The translations under genes and the position numbers were made by a program. DNA of 64,000 nt, from positions 303,964-367,963 of the forward strand of contig NZ_JACGXL010000006.1 in assembly GCF_014138265.1 (NCBI RefSeq), given 5' to 3'. The notes beneath the pieces are model-generated. The model ran no database searches. It was not told the DNA's origin and saw only the letters and a list, made by a program, of their open reading frames with translations. Position 1 is the stretch's first letter. Each line of letters begins with the position of its first letter. Below, piece after piece: positions 49,319 through 57,080 of this stretch. Source of the DNA: Dokdonella fugitiva (lineage in GTDB: Bacteria; Pseudomonadota; Gammaproteobacteria; Xanthomonadales; Rhodanobacteraceae).

Positions 49319-51209
49319 CGCGTCGCGCCTGCGTATCGTCGCATCCGGCCTCGCGGCGTTGTTCGCCGCGACGGCCGCGTTCGCGCTCGACTACACGCCG
49401 CACGGCACGCAACCCGGGCTCGACGTCACGCTCGGCGCGGTAAGCGTCTGCATCGACTGCCATCGCAGCCTCGATCCGGCCAACGCCGGCTTCATGCCGC
49501 ATTCGACCTGGGGCGGATCGATGATGGCCAATGCGATGCGCGACCCGCTGTTCTGGGCGGCGCTCGACGTCGCGAACCACGACGCCGCGTCGGAAGGCAA
49601 CGCCGGCGTCGGCGATTACTGCCTGCGCTGCCACACGCCGCGCGGATGGCTCGGCGGCCGCGTGGTCAAGAACGGTTCCGGCGGCACGACCGGCACGGGC
49701 GGCGAGAGCGGCTGCAAGCTGCTCGGCAACTACGCGTCGAAGGATCGCGACAACAGCGACTATTCGGGCGTCGATTGCCACTACTGCCATCGCCTGATGC
49801 CCGGCGGCCCGCAAGGCGAGGCGTTCATCACCGGCAACGCGAACGCGTGGGTCGACGATGCTCTCACCTGCGAGAGCACACCGGGTTTCTTCGGCCCGTG
49901 TCGACGCGGACCGTACCAGTACGCCGCGGGCAGCATGCTCGAAGCGCCGCACGGCTGGGCGTATTCCTCGCATCACACCGGTTCGGCGATCTGCGCGACC
50001 TGCCACGACGTGACGACGCCGGACACCGACCAGGGGCCGCTCAAGACGCTCGTGCGCGCCGACGGCACCGACAGCGGCCGGCCGTTCCCGATCGAGCGTA
50101 CCTCGACCGAATGGAGCCGCAGCCTGTTCGCCGACGCGATCCTGCGCGACGGCTTCGGCGACGCGCCCTCGGGCACGCCCGCCGTGGCGACCGCGCAGCC
50201 GTGCCAGGCGTGCCACATGCGCACGTCGCAGGATCCGCTCGCGAAGGCGTGCGAGGCGAATCCGTCCGGTTCGCGCACCGGCAACCTGCCGGTGCACGAG
50301 TTCGCCGGCGCCAACGCGTGGGTGCCCGGCATCATCAAGGCCGAGTACGGCGGCAACCTGCTGCAGCAACCCGAGGACTACGACCGCACGATCGCCTCCG
50401 CGCGCGACATGCTCGCGTCGAGCGCGACGGTGTCGACGACGATCACCGCGTACACGCCGGCGACGCCGACGACCGCGGGCTCGATCTCGATCGAGGTCGC
50501 GGTGACCAACCTGAGCGGGCACAAGTTGCCGACCGGTTATCCCGAGGGACGCCGCATGTGGCTCAACCTGCAGGTGCGCAGCGCCGCCAACGCGCTCGTC
50601 GCCGAGAGCGGTGCGTACGACGACGCGACCGCGACGCTGACCGAAGACGTGCAGGCGCGCGTCTACGAGTCGCTGCAGGGAATCTGGGATGCACCCTCGC
50701 AGACGTGCGTGGTCGAATCCGCAGGCGCGAAGCAGTTCCATTTCGTGCTCAACAACTGCATCGCGAAGGACAACCGCATTCCGCCGCTCGGTTTCCGCGT
50801 GACCGCGCCCGACGATCCCGAGGGACTCGAAGCGGGCCCGGTCGCGGCGAACTACGCGGAGACGTCGCCGGGTTCGGGCGTGCTCGTGAACACGGATCGG
50901 GTGGCGTACACCTTCACGGTACCGGCCGGCACGACCGGCCCGCTCAGCGCGAAGGCGACGCTCTACCACCAGGTGGCGAGCAGCGACTACATCGCGTTCC
51001 TGCGCGACCAGTCGATCGACAACGCGTTCGGGGCGGAGAACGACCTCTGCGCCGGCGGCCCCGGGCGTCCGTTCACGGTCGGCCCGCAGGCGCTCTCGCG
51101 CGGCGAGTACATGTACGAGCTGTGGACCAGCCCGCTGCACGGCAAGTCGCCGCCCGAACCGGTCGCGACCGGCGTCGCCGTCGCCAAGACGGGATCGCGG
51201 CGCCGATGA
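49308..51209 (+). CDS. Exported pentaheme c-type cytochrome-like protein 2
   Basis: The 633-residue protein is a paralog of the cytochrome at 43055. After the signal peptide (IVASGLAALFAATAAFA) the shared opening DYTPHGTQPGLDVTLG leads to five CxxCH motifs: CIDCH 48-52, CLRCH 105-109, CHYCH 157-161, CATCH 229-233 and CQACH 299-303. The beta domain has TNLSGHKLPTGYPEGRRMW and the tail GKSPPEPV. Unlike cytochrome 1 it has an extra AILRDGFG piece just before the last heme motif. The ATG overlaps paralog 4, so the two are translationally coupled. A periplasmic or surface electron carrier is inferred. Confidence 0.88.
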   Translation: MRPDASRLRIVASGLAALFAATAAFALDYTPHGTQPGLDVTLGAVSVCIDCHRSLDPANAGFMPHSTWGGSMMANAMRDPLFWAALDVANHDAASEGNAGVGDYCLRCHTPRGWLGGRVVKNGSGGTTGTGGESGCKLLGNYASKDRDNSDYSGVDCHYCHRLMPGGPQGEAFITGNANAWVDDALTCESTPGFFGPCRRGPYQYAAGSMLEAPHGWAYSSHHTGSAICATCHDVTTPDTDQGPLKTLVRADGTDSGRPFPIERTSTEWSRSLFADAILRDGFGDAPSGTPAVATAQPCQACHMRTSQDPLAKACEANPSGSRTGNLPVHEFAGANAWVPGIIKAEYGGNLLQQPEDYDRTIASARDMLASSATVSTTITAYTPATPTTAGSISIEVAVTNLSGHKLPTGYPEGRRMWLNLQVRSAANALVAESGAYDDATATLTEDVQARVYESLQGIWDAPSQTCVVESAGAKQFHFVLNNCIAKDNRIPPLGFRVTAPDDPEGLEAGPVAANYAETSPGSGVLVNTDRVAYTFTVPAGTTGPLSAKATLYHQVASSDYIAFLRDQSIDNAFGAENDLCAGGPGRPFTVGPQALSRGEYMYELWTSPLHGKSPPEPVATGVAVAKTGSRRR

Positions 51210-51249
51210 CGGCGCGGAGCCACCACCCTGTGAAACGGAAAAGACCCAC

Positions 51250-51864
51250 GTGAAATCGATACGCTGCAACGGCCTCCTCATCGTCGCGCTCTCGCTGCTC
51301 GGATTCGCCGGCTGCGCCAGCGTGCCCGCTCCGCGGCCCGCGGCTTCCGCGCCCGAGCTCGTCGCGAGCGACGTGCCGGCCGAGGGGCGCATGAAGGGCA
51401 TCGTGGCCAACCGCAGCTACGAGGACTTCTTCGTGCACGAGGGCGTGGAGACGCGCCGCCGGATCGAGCTCGCCTGGGACTACGACCGCGCGACCGCGAT
51501 CCGCCGCACCTACGACCTCGACGGCACGCTGCTGCAGACCGAAGACGTCACCGGTGCCGAGATGCGCCTCACGCCGGTCGAGGACGAGCGCGTGAAGGCG
51601 CTCGTGCGCGGCTATCCGGGCCTGCGCGACATCGCCGCGCGCACCGGTGTCGTGATCTGGGCCGGTGGTTTCGTCATGCGCAAACCCGGGGACCGCTATT
51701 GCGATCGCGGTACCCGGTGCATCTACGCCATCCTCGCCGAGGATGGTGGATTCACGCCGATCCAGCGGGCCATCGTCGACCTTCAGCGCGATCGCGTGGT
51801 GTATCCGGATTTCGACGCGGGGTCGCGTCGACAGAACGAAAGTCCTTCCTTGGGGAGCCACTAA
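51250..51864 (+). CDS. Putative lipoprotein of unknown function
   Basis: The 204-residue product starts at GTG 51250 and has a lipoprotein signal with lipobox LGFAGC (Cys22). The mature part has no family I recognise. It contains EVTAEDERVKALVRGY-like alpha/beta segments (for example DLDGTLLQTEDVTGAEMRLT and RYCDRGTRCIYAILAEDGGF) with a Cys pair. Asp at +2 is absent (Ala follows Cys), so the outer membrane is its likely destination. It lies 40 bp after cytochrome 2, and the amine-oxidase-like gene begins at the base after its stop. Confidence 0.75.
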   Translation: MKSIRCNGLLIVALSLLGFAGCASVPAPRPAASAPELVASDVPAEGRMKGIVANRSYEDFFVHEGVETRRRIELAWDYDRATAIRRTYDLDGTLLQTEDVTGAEMRLTPVEDERVKALVRGYPGLRDIAARTGVVIWAGGFVMRKPGDRYCDRGTRCIYAILAEDGGFTPIQRAIVDLQRDRVVYPDFDAGSRRQNESPSLGSH

Positions 51865-53412
51865 ATGCATATCCGTCGATCTCTGTCGTTGTTGGCGCTG
51901 TTGTTGTTGGGCGGCTGGACCATGCCCGCGTTCGCCGATTCGCCGACCTGCTCGGGCAGCGAACACCTGCTGAGCTGGCCGAGCGGCAATCCGATCTGGG
52001 AAATGTGCTGGCTGCCGCCGAGCCTCAGCGTGGGCGCGGACGGCTCGAGCCTCGAAGTGCGCAAGGTGTACTTCAAGGGACACCTCGTCATGCGCCGCGC
52101 GCACGTGCCGATGCTGTTCGCCGAATACAACAGCTCCACCTGCTATCGCGACTGGAAGGACGCCGACGCGGCCTTCCTCGCCGACCACGCGGTGCAGAAC
52201 CAGCTCGGCATTTCCGTCGACCCGCCGCACGCGACGACGTCGTGCGACCGCTCCGCCGCACCGGTCACCGCGTACGGCGACTGCCCGTTCCAGATCGCGG
52301 GTTATCCGAACGCGACCGCGGGCTGCGCCTCGGGCGTGAGCCTCGAGGACGGCGGTGACCACGTGACGCTGACCACGCAGCATTCGGCCGCGTGGTACCA
52401 GTACACGTCGCGCTGGACGTTCTGGTCCGACGGCCGCATGGAGCCGGAGTTCGGCTTCGGCAACAACGACGGCACCGGCAACGAGACCACGCACTGGCAC
52501 CACAACTACTGGCGCATGGAGTTCGCGATCGACGATCCGGCGAACGCGGTCAACACGATCAGCATCAACGACGTCGACCAGACGGCCGAGTTCAGCGACC
52601 TGCGCAACGCGACCGGCGGTCCCGGCGGCACGCCCAAGACCTGGGAAGTGCGCAACACGACGACCGGCAACGGCTTCCGCCTCGTCCCGAGCGCCGAGGA
52701 CTACCTCGTGCCGACCAACGAATCGGGCCGCAACTTCCACACCATCGACGTGATGGGCACCAAGCAGCACGACGGCGAGTACGGCGACCGCTCCGACAAC
52801 CCGCTCGGCGCGTGCGCGATGAACCAGTCCGCGCTCGTCAACGGCGAAAGCCTCGTGAATACCTCGGTCGCGCTGTACTACCGCGTGTCGGTGCGCGACA
52901 CCTCGCACGACGAATGGCCGCCGGGTTGCTCCGGTGGCACGTGCCTGCCGCAGGACTCGATGGTGTGCAAGAAGCGCGGCCCGACCCTCGTGCCGTTCGG
53001 TCCGTGGGCGACGTCCAATCCGGGCCAGCCGGCGGCGACCGTCGCGCCGGGCGACGTCGAGGTCACGGTCGTGCACGGCGGCAGCGCGAACGACATGTTC
53101 GGCCTGACCAACTCCGGCGACGTCGGCAGCACGCTCACCTACACGATCGACACGGCGCCGATCACCTGCGCGAGCCCGGGACCGGTCGCGTGGCTCGGCC
53201 GTTCGCCCGACCAGGGTTCGGTCGCCGCGGGCGCGACCGCGACGATCACGGCGAGCGTCGACGCGAGCAACCTCACGGCGGGCAGCTACACCGCGATGAT
53301 CTGCGTGCACAGCAATGATCCCGCGCACGCGCTGATCGAAGTGCCGGTCAACGTGACCGTCAACATCGATCCGAACGACGTGATCTTCGCGAGCGGCTTC
53401 GAGTCGCCGTAA
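51865..53412 (+). CDS. Secreted copper-amine-oxidase-like protein with one BACON-like domain and IFASGFE tag
   Basis: The 515-residue protein has a signal peptide (LSLLALLLLGGWTMPAFA). Residues about 45-385 resemble the catalytic domain of copper amine oxidases: an EVRKVYFKGHLVMRRAHVPM block, Tyr178 in AWYQYTSRWTFWSDGRM at the place of the Tyr that becomes the TPQ cofactor, His210 and His212 in HWHHNYWRMEF, and His348 in SHDEWP, matching the three copper ligands. The usual Asn-Tyr-Asp/Glu is Trp-Tyr-Gln, so activity is uncertain. Residues about 389-504 are one BACON-like Ig module, and the end is DVIFASGFESP. It starts directly at the stop of the lipoprotein gene (TAA-ATG). Confidence 0.72.
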   Translation: MHIRRSLSLLALLLLGGWTMPAFADSPTCSGSEHLLSWPSGNPIWEMCWLPPSLSVGADGSSLEVRKVYFKGHLVMRRAHVPMLFAEYNSSTCYRDWKDADAAFLADHAVQNQLGISVDPPHATTSCDRSAAPVTAYGDCPFQIAGYPNATAGCASGVSLEDGGDHVTLTTQHSAAWYQYTSRWTFWSDGRMEPEFGFGNNDGTGNETTHWHHNYWRMEFAIDDPANAVNTISINDVDQTAEFSDLRNATGGPGGTPKTWEVRNTTTGNGFRLVPSAEDYLVPTNESGRNFHTIDVMGTKQHDGEYGDRSDNPLGACAMNQSALVNGESLVNTSVALYYRVSVRDTSHDEWPPGCSGGTCLPQDSMVCKKRGPTLVPFGPWATSNPGQPAATVAPGDVEVTVVHGGSANDMFGLTNSGDVGSTLTYTIDTAPITCASPGPVAWLGRSPDQGSVAAGATATITASVDASNLTAGSYTAMICVHSNDPAHALIEVPVNVTVNIDPNDVIFASGFESP

Positions 53413-53419
53413 GCATCCG

Positions 53420-53445
53420 GCGGGCGCCGCGGTCGCGGCGCCCGC
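53420..53445 (+). terminator. 12-bp GC hairpin after the amine-oxidase-like gene
   Basis: GCGGGCGCCGCG (53420-53431) pairs with CGCGGCGCCCGC (53434-53445). It starts 8 bp after the stop and lacks a T tract. The rest of 53446-53669 holds no gene; a -10-like TAGAGT is at 53610-53615. Confidence 0.45.
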
Positions 53446-53669
53446 TCCCGCGGCACGGGCATCGCAACGGTGCCCGCACCGGTGCCGCGTGAGTCATCCG
53501 ACGCGTGCGATGCTCGGCCGTACGCCGGCGCATCGGCGCTCGTGGACCCACCCGCCGGCCATCGCCGCCCCTCTTTCGCGACCGCATGCGCGCACGCCGT
53601 TTTTCGGCGTAGAGTGCGCAACTTGCGCGCGCCGGACGACCGTCGCGCCTCACCACGGGGGAGCGAACG

Positions 53670-56600
53670 ATGAAGCGTTTCTTGCTCGCGCTGGGCGCCG
53701 TCATGGGCGCGGCGACGACGGTGCTTGGCCTCGCGTCGGACGCCGTCCGCACCCAGGCAGCGTCCGGCTGGTCGGTCTGGGGCGGTGAAGTCGGCATGCA
53801 CTGGAACCGCGAGCTGATGCACGACATCGGCCTGCGCATCGAAACGCCGCAGCAGCGTCTCGCGGACGCCGCCGACCATCACTTCGAGCGCTTCGAGGTA
53901 CGCCGCAGCGGCGCCCTCGAATTCCGCATGGACGGCCACGTGTTCCGCGGCTTCGCCGGCGGTACGTTGCAGGCGCGCGGCGGCTACGTGCTCGACTTCG
54001 ACGGCGGCCGCATCGATCTCACCGATTTCCGCCTCGTGCCTCGCAAGGACGATCCGTTCCTGCTCGATCTCGTCTCCGCGGACGGCAAGGCGTGGTTCTA
54101 CATCGACCGCCTCATGTACGAGCAGACCGGCAGCGACGGCATCCTCAGCGTGCGCACGATGGACCTGCGCATCGGCGACGAACTCGCCGCGCGGCTCGGC
54201 CAGCCCGAGATCGCGGGGTGGACCGTCGCCGACATGGAACTCACGAGCGAAGTGCTGAGCCACGGCCCGTTGCCGCCGCCGCTCGCCTGCAACGTCAACA
54301 CCGGTGCCGGCTGCACGTTCTCCGGTGCCGCGGCCGCGGGCGGCGGTACCTACCAGGCCGACCTCTTCATGAAGTCGTTCTCGCTGCAGTACTCGCGCTG
54401 CAGCGGCTGCGCCGGTCCTACAGCGGGCACCGGCACGATCGTGTTCACGCCGTCGTCGACGCTGAAGAACAACGTCAACGCAGGTTCGATCCAGACCACG
54501 GTGAGCGGGCAGGGCGCACTCGGCAGCAGCACGGCGCCGTGGGCCGCGGACATCCCGTGGTTCACGATGTTCTCGGGCAACTTCCCGCCGTACGGCAATG
54601 ACCAGCACCCGTACCTGATCTGGAACATGTACCGCGTCAACGCGGACGGCAGCATCGAGCAGATCGGTCGCTCGGGCGTCAAGCATGCGTTCCTCACCAC
54701 CAACGTCGGCTGCGCCGACGGCCGCTCGTCGGGTCACGTGATCGGCACCGCGTGCGAGGACACGTACGCGGTAAGCAACAACGACGACAGCACGCGCCTG
54801 GGTCCGCGCTCGGAGATCATCCCGGCGACGAACCAGTGGGGACGCTGCGGTTCGATCTACGACGCCGATTGCAACGGCACCAACGATCATCCCGCGGTCG
54901 GCAGCTACGACCATCGCCTCAAGGTCGGTGAATCGCAGATCAGCCTGGTCGCGAATCCCGGCGCGACGTTCCTGTTCGAGTCGTGGTACCTCGCGCGCGA
55001 GGACATCAACATCTACAACTCGATGGGCACGGTCGTCTCGACCCAGAACTGGAACTCCACCAACAACACGTGGAGCATCAGCGCGTCGACCTACAAGCTC
55101 GATTCCGCGATCGACCGCTGGGTCAGCCCGACCGCGCCGCCGGCGAACGCGAAGAACAGCGAACTCGCGGTCGGCGAAGGCCACGCGCGCCTCGCGGTCA
55201 AGGCGACCGATAACGGCGACGGCACCTGGCGCTACGACTACGCGGTCATGAATTTCGATTTCGCGCGCGCGTCGACGCAAGGTGCCGAGCCGAACCTGCG
55301 CGTGCTGTCGAACAAGGGCTTCGACCGCTTCAGCGTGCCGCTGGCCGCAGGTGCCGTCGTCAGCGCGACGCGCTTCAGCGACGGCGATCTCGTCGCCGCG
55401 AACGACTGGACGGTCGACACCTCGGGCGGGCAGGTGACGTGGACCGCGCCCGTCGCAGGACCGACGCTCGACTGGGGCACGCTGTACGCGTTCTCGGTCA
55501 CCGTGAACGCGCCGCCCGCGGCGCTGGACGGCACCCTGCGCGTCGCGCAGGCCGGCAGCCCTGCGAGCTACGACCTCGCGACACTCGCGCCGGGCACGGC
55601 CGCGCCTGCACCGGCGGCGACGGTCGCACCGACGAACCTCTCGTTCACCCTCGTGCAAGGCACGAACGACACGCAGTCGTTCACGATCGGCAATGCGGGC
55701 GCGGTCGGCAGCACCTTGCACTATACCGTCGACACGGCGCCGACCTCGTGCGCGAGCCCGGCCGCGGTCGCCTGGCTCGGCGCCTCGCCGGCGTCGGGAT
55801 CGATCGCGCAGGGCGCGCCCACTCAGTCGATCGGCGCGACCGCGAATGCGGCGAGCCTCGCGCCGGGCAACTACACCGCGAAAGTGTGCGTGCACAGCGA
55901 CGACCCGGCCCACGCGGTGATCGAAGTCGCGGTCGCGTTGTCGGTCAGCGCACCGCCGCCGACCGCTGCGGTCGCGCCGACCAGCGTATCGCTCGACCTC
56001 GTGCAGGGCACGAGCGGCAGCACGACGTTCACGCTCGGCAACAGCGGCGCCGTCGGCAGCACCTTGCACTACACCATCGATACCGCGCCGACGTCGTGCG
56101 CGAGTCCGGCCGCGGTCGCCTGGCTCGGCGCCTCGCCGGCGTCGGGTTCGATCGCGCAGGGCACTGCGGCGCAATCGGTCAGCGTGAACGCGAACGCGAC
56201 GAGCCTCAGTCCCGGCACCTACGCGGCGAAGCTCTGCGTACATAGCGACGACGCGGTCGACGCTGTGATCGAAGTGTCCGTCGCGTTGTCGGTCAGCGCG
56301 CCCGTGCCGACCGCGTCGGTCGCGCCGACGACGCTCTCCGAGACGCTGGTGCAGGGCACGACCGGCTCGCAGGCCTTCACGATCGGCAACACGGGGCAGG
56401 GCGGCAGCGTGCTCCACTACACCGTCGACACCGCGCCCGCGACGTGCGCGACGCCGGCGGGCGTCGCGTGGCTGTCGCTCGCGCCGACCTCGGGCAGCGT
56501 CGCGCAGGGTGCGTCGGCCGCGAACATCGCCGTCACGTTCGACGCGGCGTCGCTCGCGCCCGGCAGCTACACCGCTTCCGTGTGCGTGCACAGCGACGAT

Positions 56601-57032
56601 CCGGCGCATGCGACGATCGCGATCGGCGTCTCGCTCGACGTCACGGCGCCGGTGCCGACGGCCGTGGTCGCCCCGGCGAGCCTCGACTTCCACGTGCTGC
56701 AGGGCGCGACGGCGAGTTCGACCTTCAACGTGTCCAATACCGGCGACGGCGGCAGCGTGCTGCACTACACGATCGACGAGGCGCCGGCATCGTGCGCGAG
56801 TGCGGCGGCCGTGCCGTGGCTGTCGGCGACGCCGGCGTCCGGCTCGGTCGACGAGGCGGGCGTGCCGGCGGTCGTGACCGTGCACGTCGACGGCGCCGGC
56901 CTCGGTGCGGGCACCTACACGGCGAAGGTCTGCGTACGCAGCGACGACCCGGCGCACCCGACGATCGACGTCGACGTGACGCTCGCGGTCAGCGACGTGA
57001 TCTTCGCGAACGGCTTCGATTCGTCACCGTGA
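53670..57032 (+). CDS. Secreted paralog 5 (B type) fused to four BACON-like domains, IFANGFD tag
   Basis: The 1120-residue protein has a signal peptide and then the full family unit (about 30-640): MHWNRELMHDIGLRIE, LVSADGKAWFYIDRLMYE, YGNDQHPYLIWNMYRV (from 308), GRSGVKHAFLTTN, CEDTYAVSNNDD, LGPRSEIIPATNQWGRCGS, FLFESWYLAREDINIYNSMG, WRYDYAVMNFDFA and VAQAGSPASYDL. Where paralog 4 ends with its tag, this protein has four tandem modules of about 116 residues (each with ASPASGS- or APTSGS-type and CVHSDD-type motifs) before DVIFANGFDSSP. The modules probably act as spacers or carbohydrate/surface-binding stalks. The gene is convergent with the acylase gene. Confidence 0.8.
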   Translation: MKRFLLALGAVMGAATTVLGLASDAVRTQAASGWSVWGGEVGMHWNRELMHDIGLRIETPQQRLADAADHHFERFEVRRSGALEFRMDGHVFRGFAGGTLQARGGYVLDFDGGRIDLTDFRLVPRKDDPFLLDLVSADGKAWFYIDRLMYEQTGSDGILSVRTMDLRIGDELAARLGQPEIAGWTVADMELTSEVLSHGPLPPPLACNVNTGAGCTFSGAAAAGGGTYQADLFMKSFSLQYSRCSGCAGPTAGTGTIVFTPSSTLKNNVNAGSIQTTVSGQGALGSSTAPWAADIPWFTMFSGNFPPYGNDQHPYLIWNMYRVNADGSIEQIGRSGVKHAFLTTNVGCADGRSSGHVIGTACEDTYAVSNNDDSTRLGPRSEIIPATNQWGRCGSIYDADCNGTNDHPAVGSYDHRLKVGESQISLVANPGATFLFESWYLAREDINIYNSMGTVVSTQNWNSTNNTWSISASTYKLDSAIDRWVSPTAPPANAKNSELAVGEGHARLAVKATDNGDGTWRYDYAVMNFDFARASTQGAEPNLRVLSNKGFDRFSVPLAAGAVVSATRFSDGDLVAANDWTVDTSGGQVTWTAPVAGPTLDWGTLYAFSVTVNAPPAALDGTLRVAQAGSPASYDLATLAPGTAAPAPAATVAPTNLSFTLVQGTNDTQSFTIGNAGAVGSTLHYTVDTAPTSCASPAAVAWLGASPASGSIAQGAPTQSIGATANAASLAPGNYTAKVCVHSDDPAHAVIEVAVALSVSAPPPTAAVAPTSVSLDLVQGTSGSTTFTLGNSGAVGSTLHYTIDTAPTSCASPAAVAWLGASPASGSIAQGTAAQSVSVNANATSLSPGTYAAKLCVHSDDAVDAVIEVSVALSVSAPVPTASVAPTTLSETLVQGTTGSQAFTIGNTGQGGSVLHYTVDTAPATCATPAGVAWLSLAPTSGSVAQGASAANIAVTFDAASLAPGSYTASVCVHSDDPAHATIAIGVSLDVTAPVPTAVVAPASLDFHVLQGATASSTFNVSNTGDGGSVLHYTIDEAPASCASAAAVPWLSATPASGSVDEAGVPAVVTVHVDGAGLGAGTYTAKVCVRSDDPAHPTIDVDVTLAVSDVIFANGFDSSP
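55617..56990 (+). repeat. Four tandem BACON-like coding repeats (about 345-348 bp each)
   Basis: Units begin near 55617, 55966, 56311 and 56659. Units 1 and 2 are almost identical in DNA over long stretches (for example the parts coding for CASPAAVAWLGASPASGS), which indicates recent duplication. A single copy of the same module is at about 53028-53376 in the amine-oxidase-like gene. Confidence 0.85.
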
Positions 57033-57039
57033 TCACGCG

Positions 57040-57070
57040 GCGGGCGAACGCGCGCCGCGCGTTCGCCCGC
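57040..57070. terminator. 14-bp bidirectional hairpin between convergent genes
   Basis: Positions 57040-57053 pair perfectly with 57057-57070 around GCC. It sits in the 48-bp gap between paralog 5 and the acylase gene, so it can serve both, though no long T tract is present. Confidence 0.6.
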
Positions 57071-57080
57071 AGGTCGCACT

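Noticed and set aside
53286..56957. A 1223-codon minus-strand open frame
   Set aside because: It is antisense to paralog 5 with its repeats; the apparent repeats on this strand just reflect the real ones.
39004..57032. Secreted paralogs as lysyl oxidases, tyrosinases or multicopper oxidases
   Set aside because: The copper-ligand patterns of those families (clustered HxH or HCH groups in the right order) are not present; the conserved single His sites do not fit them.
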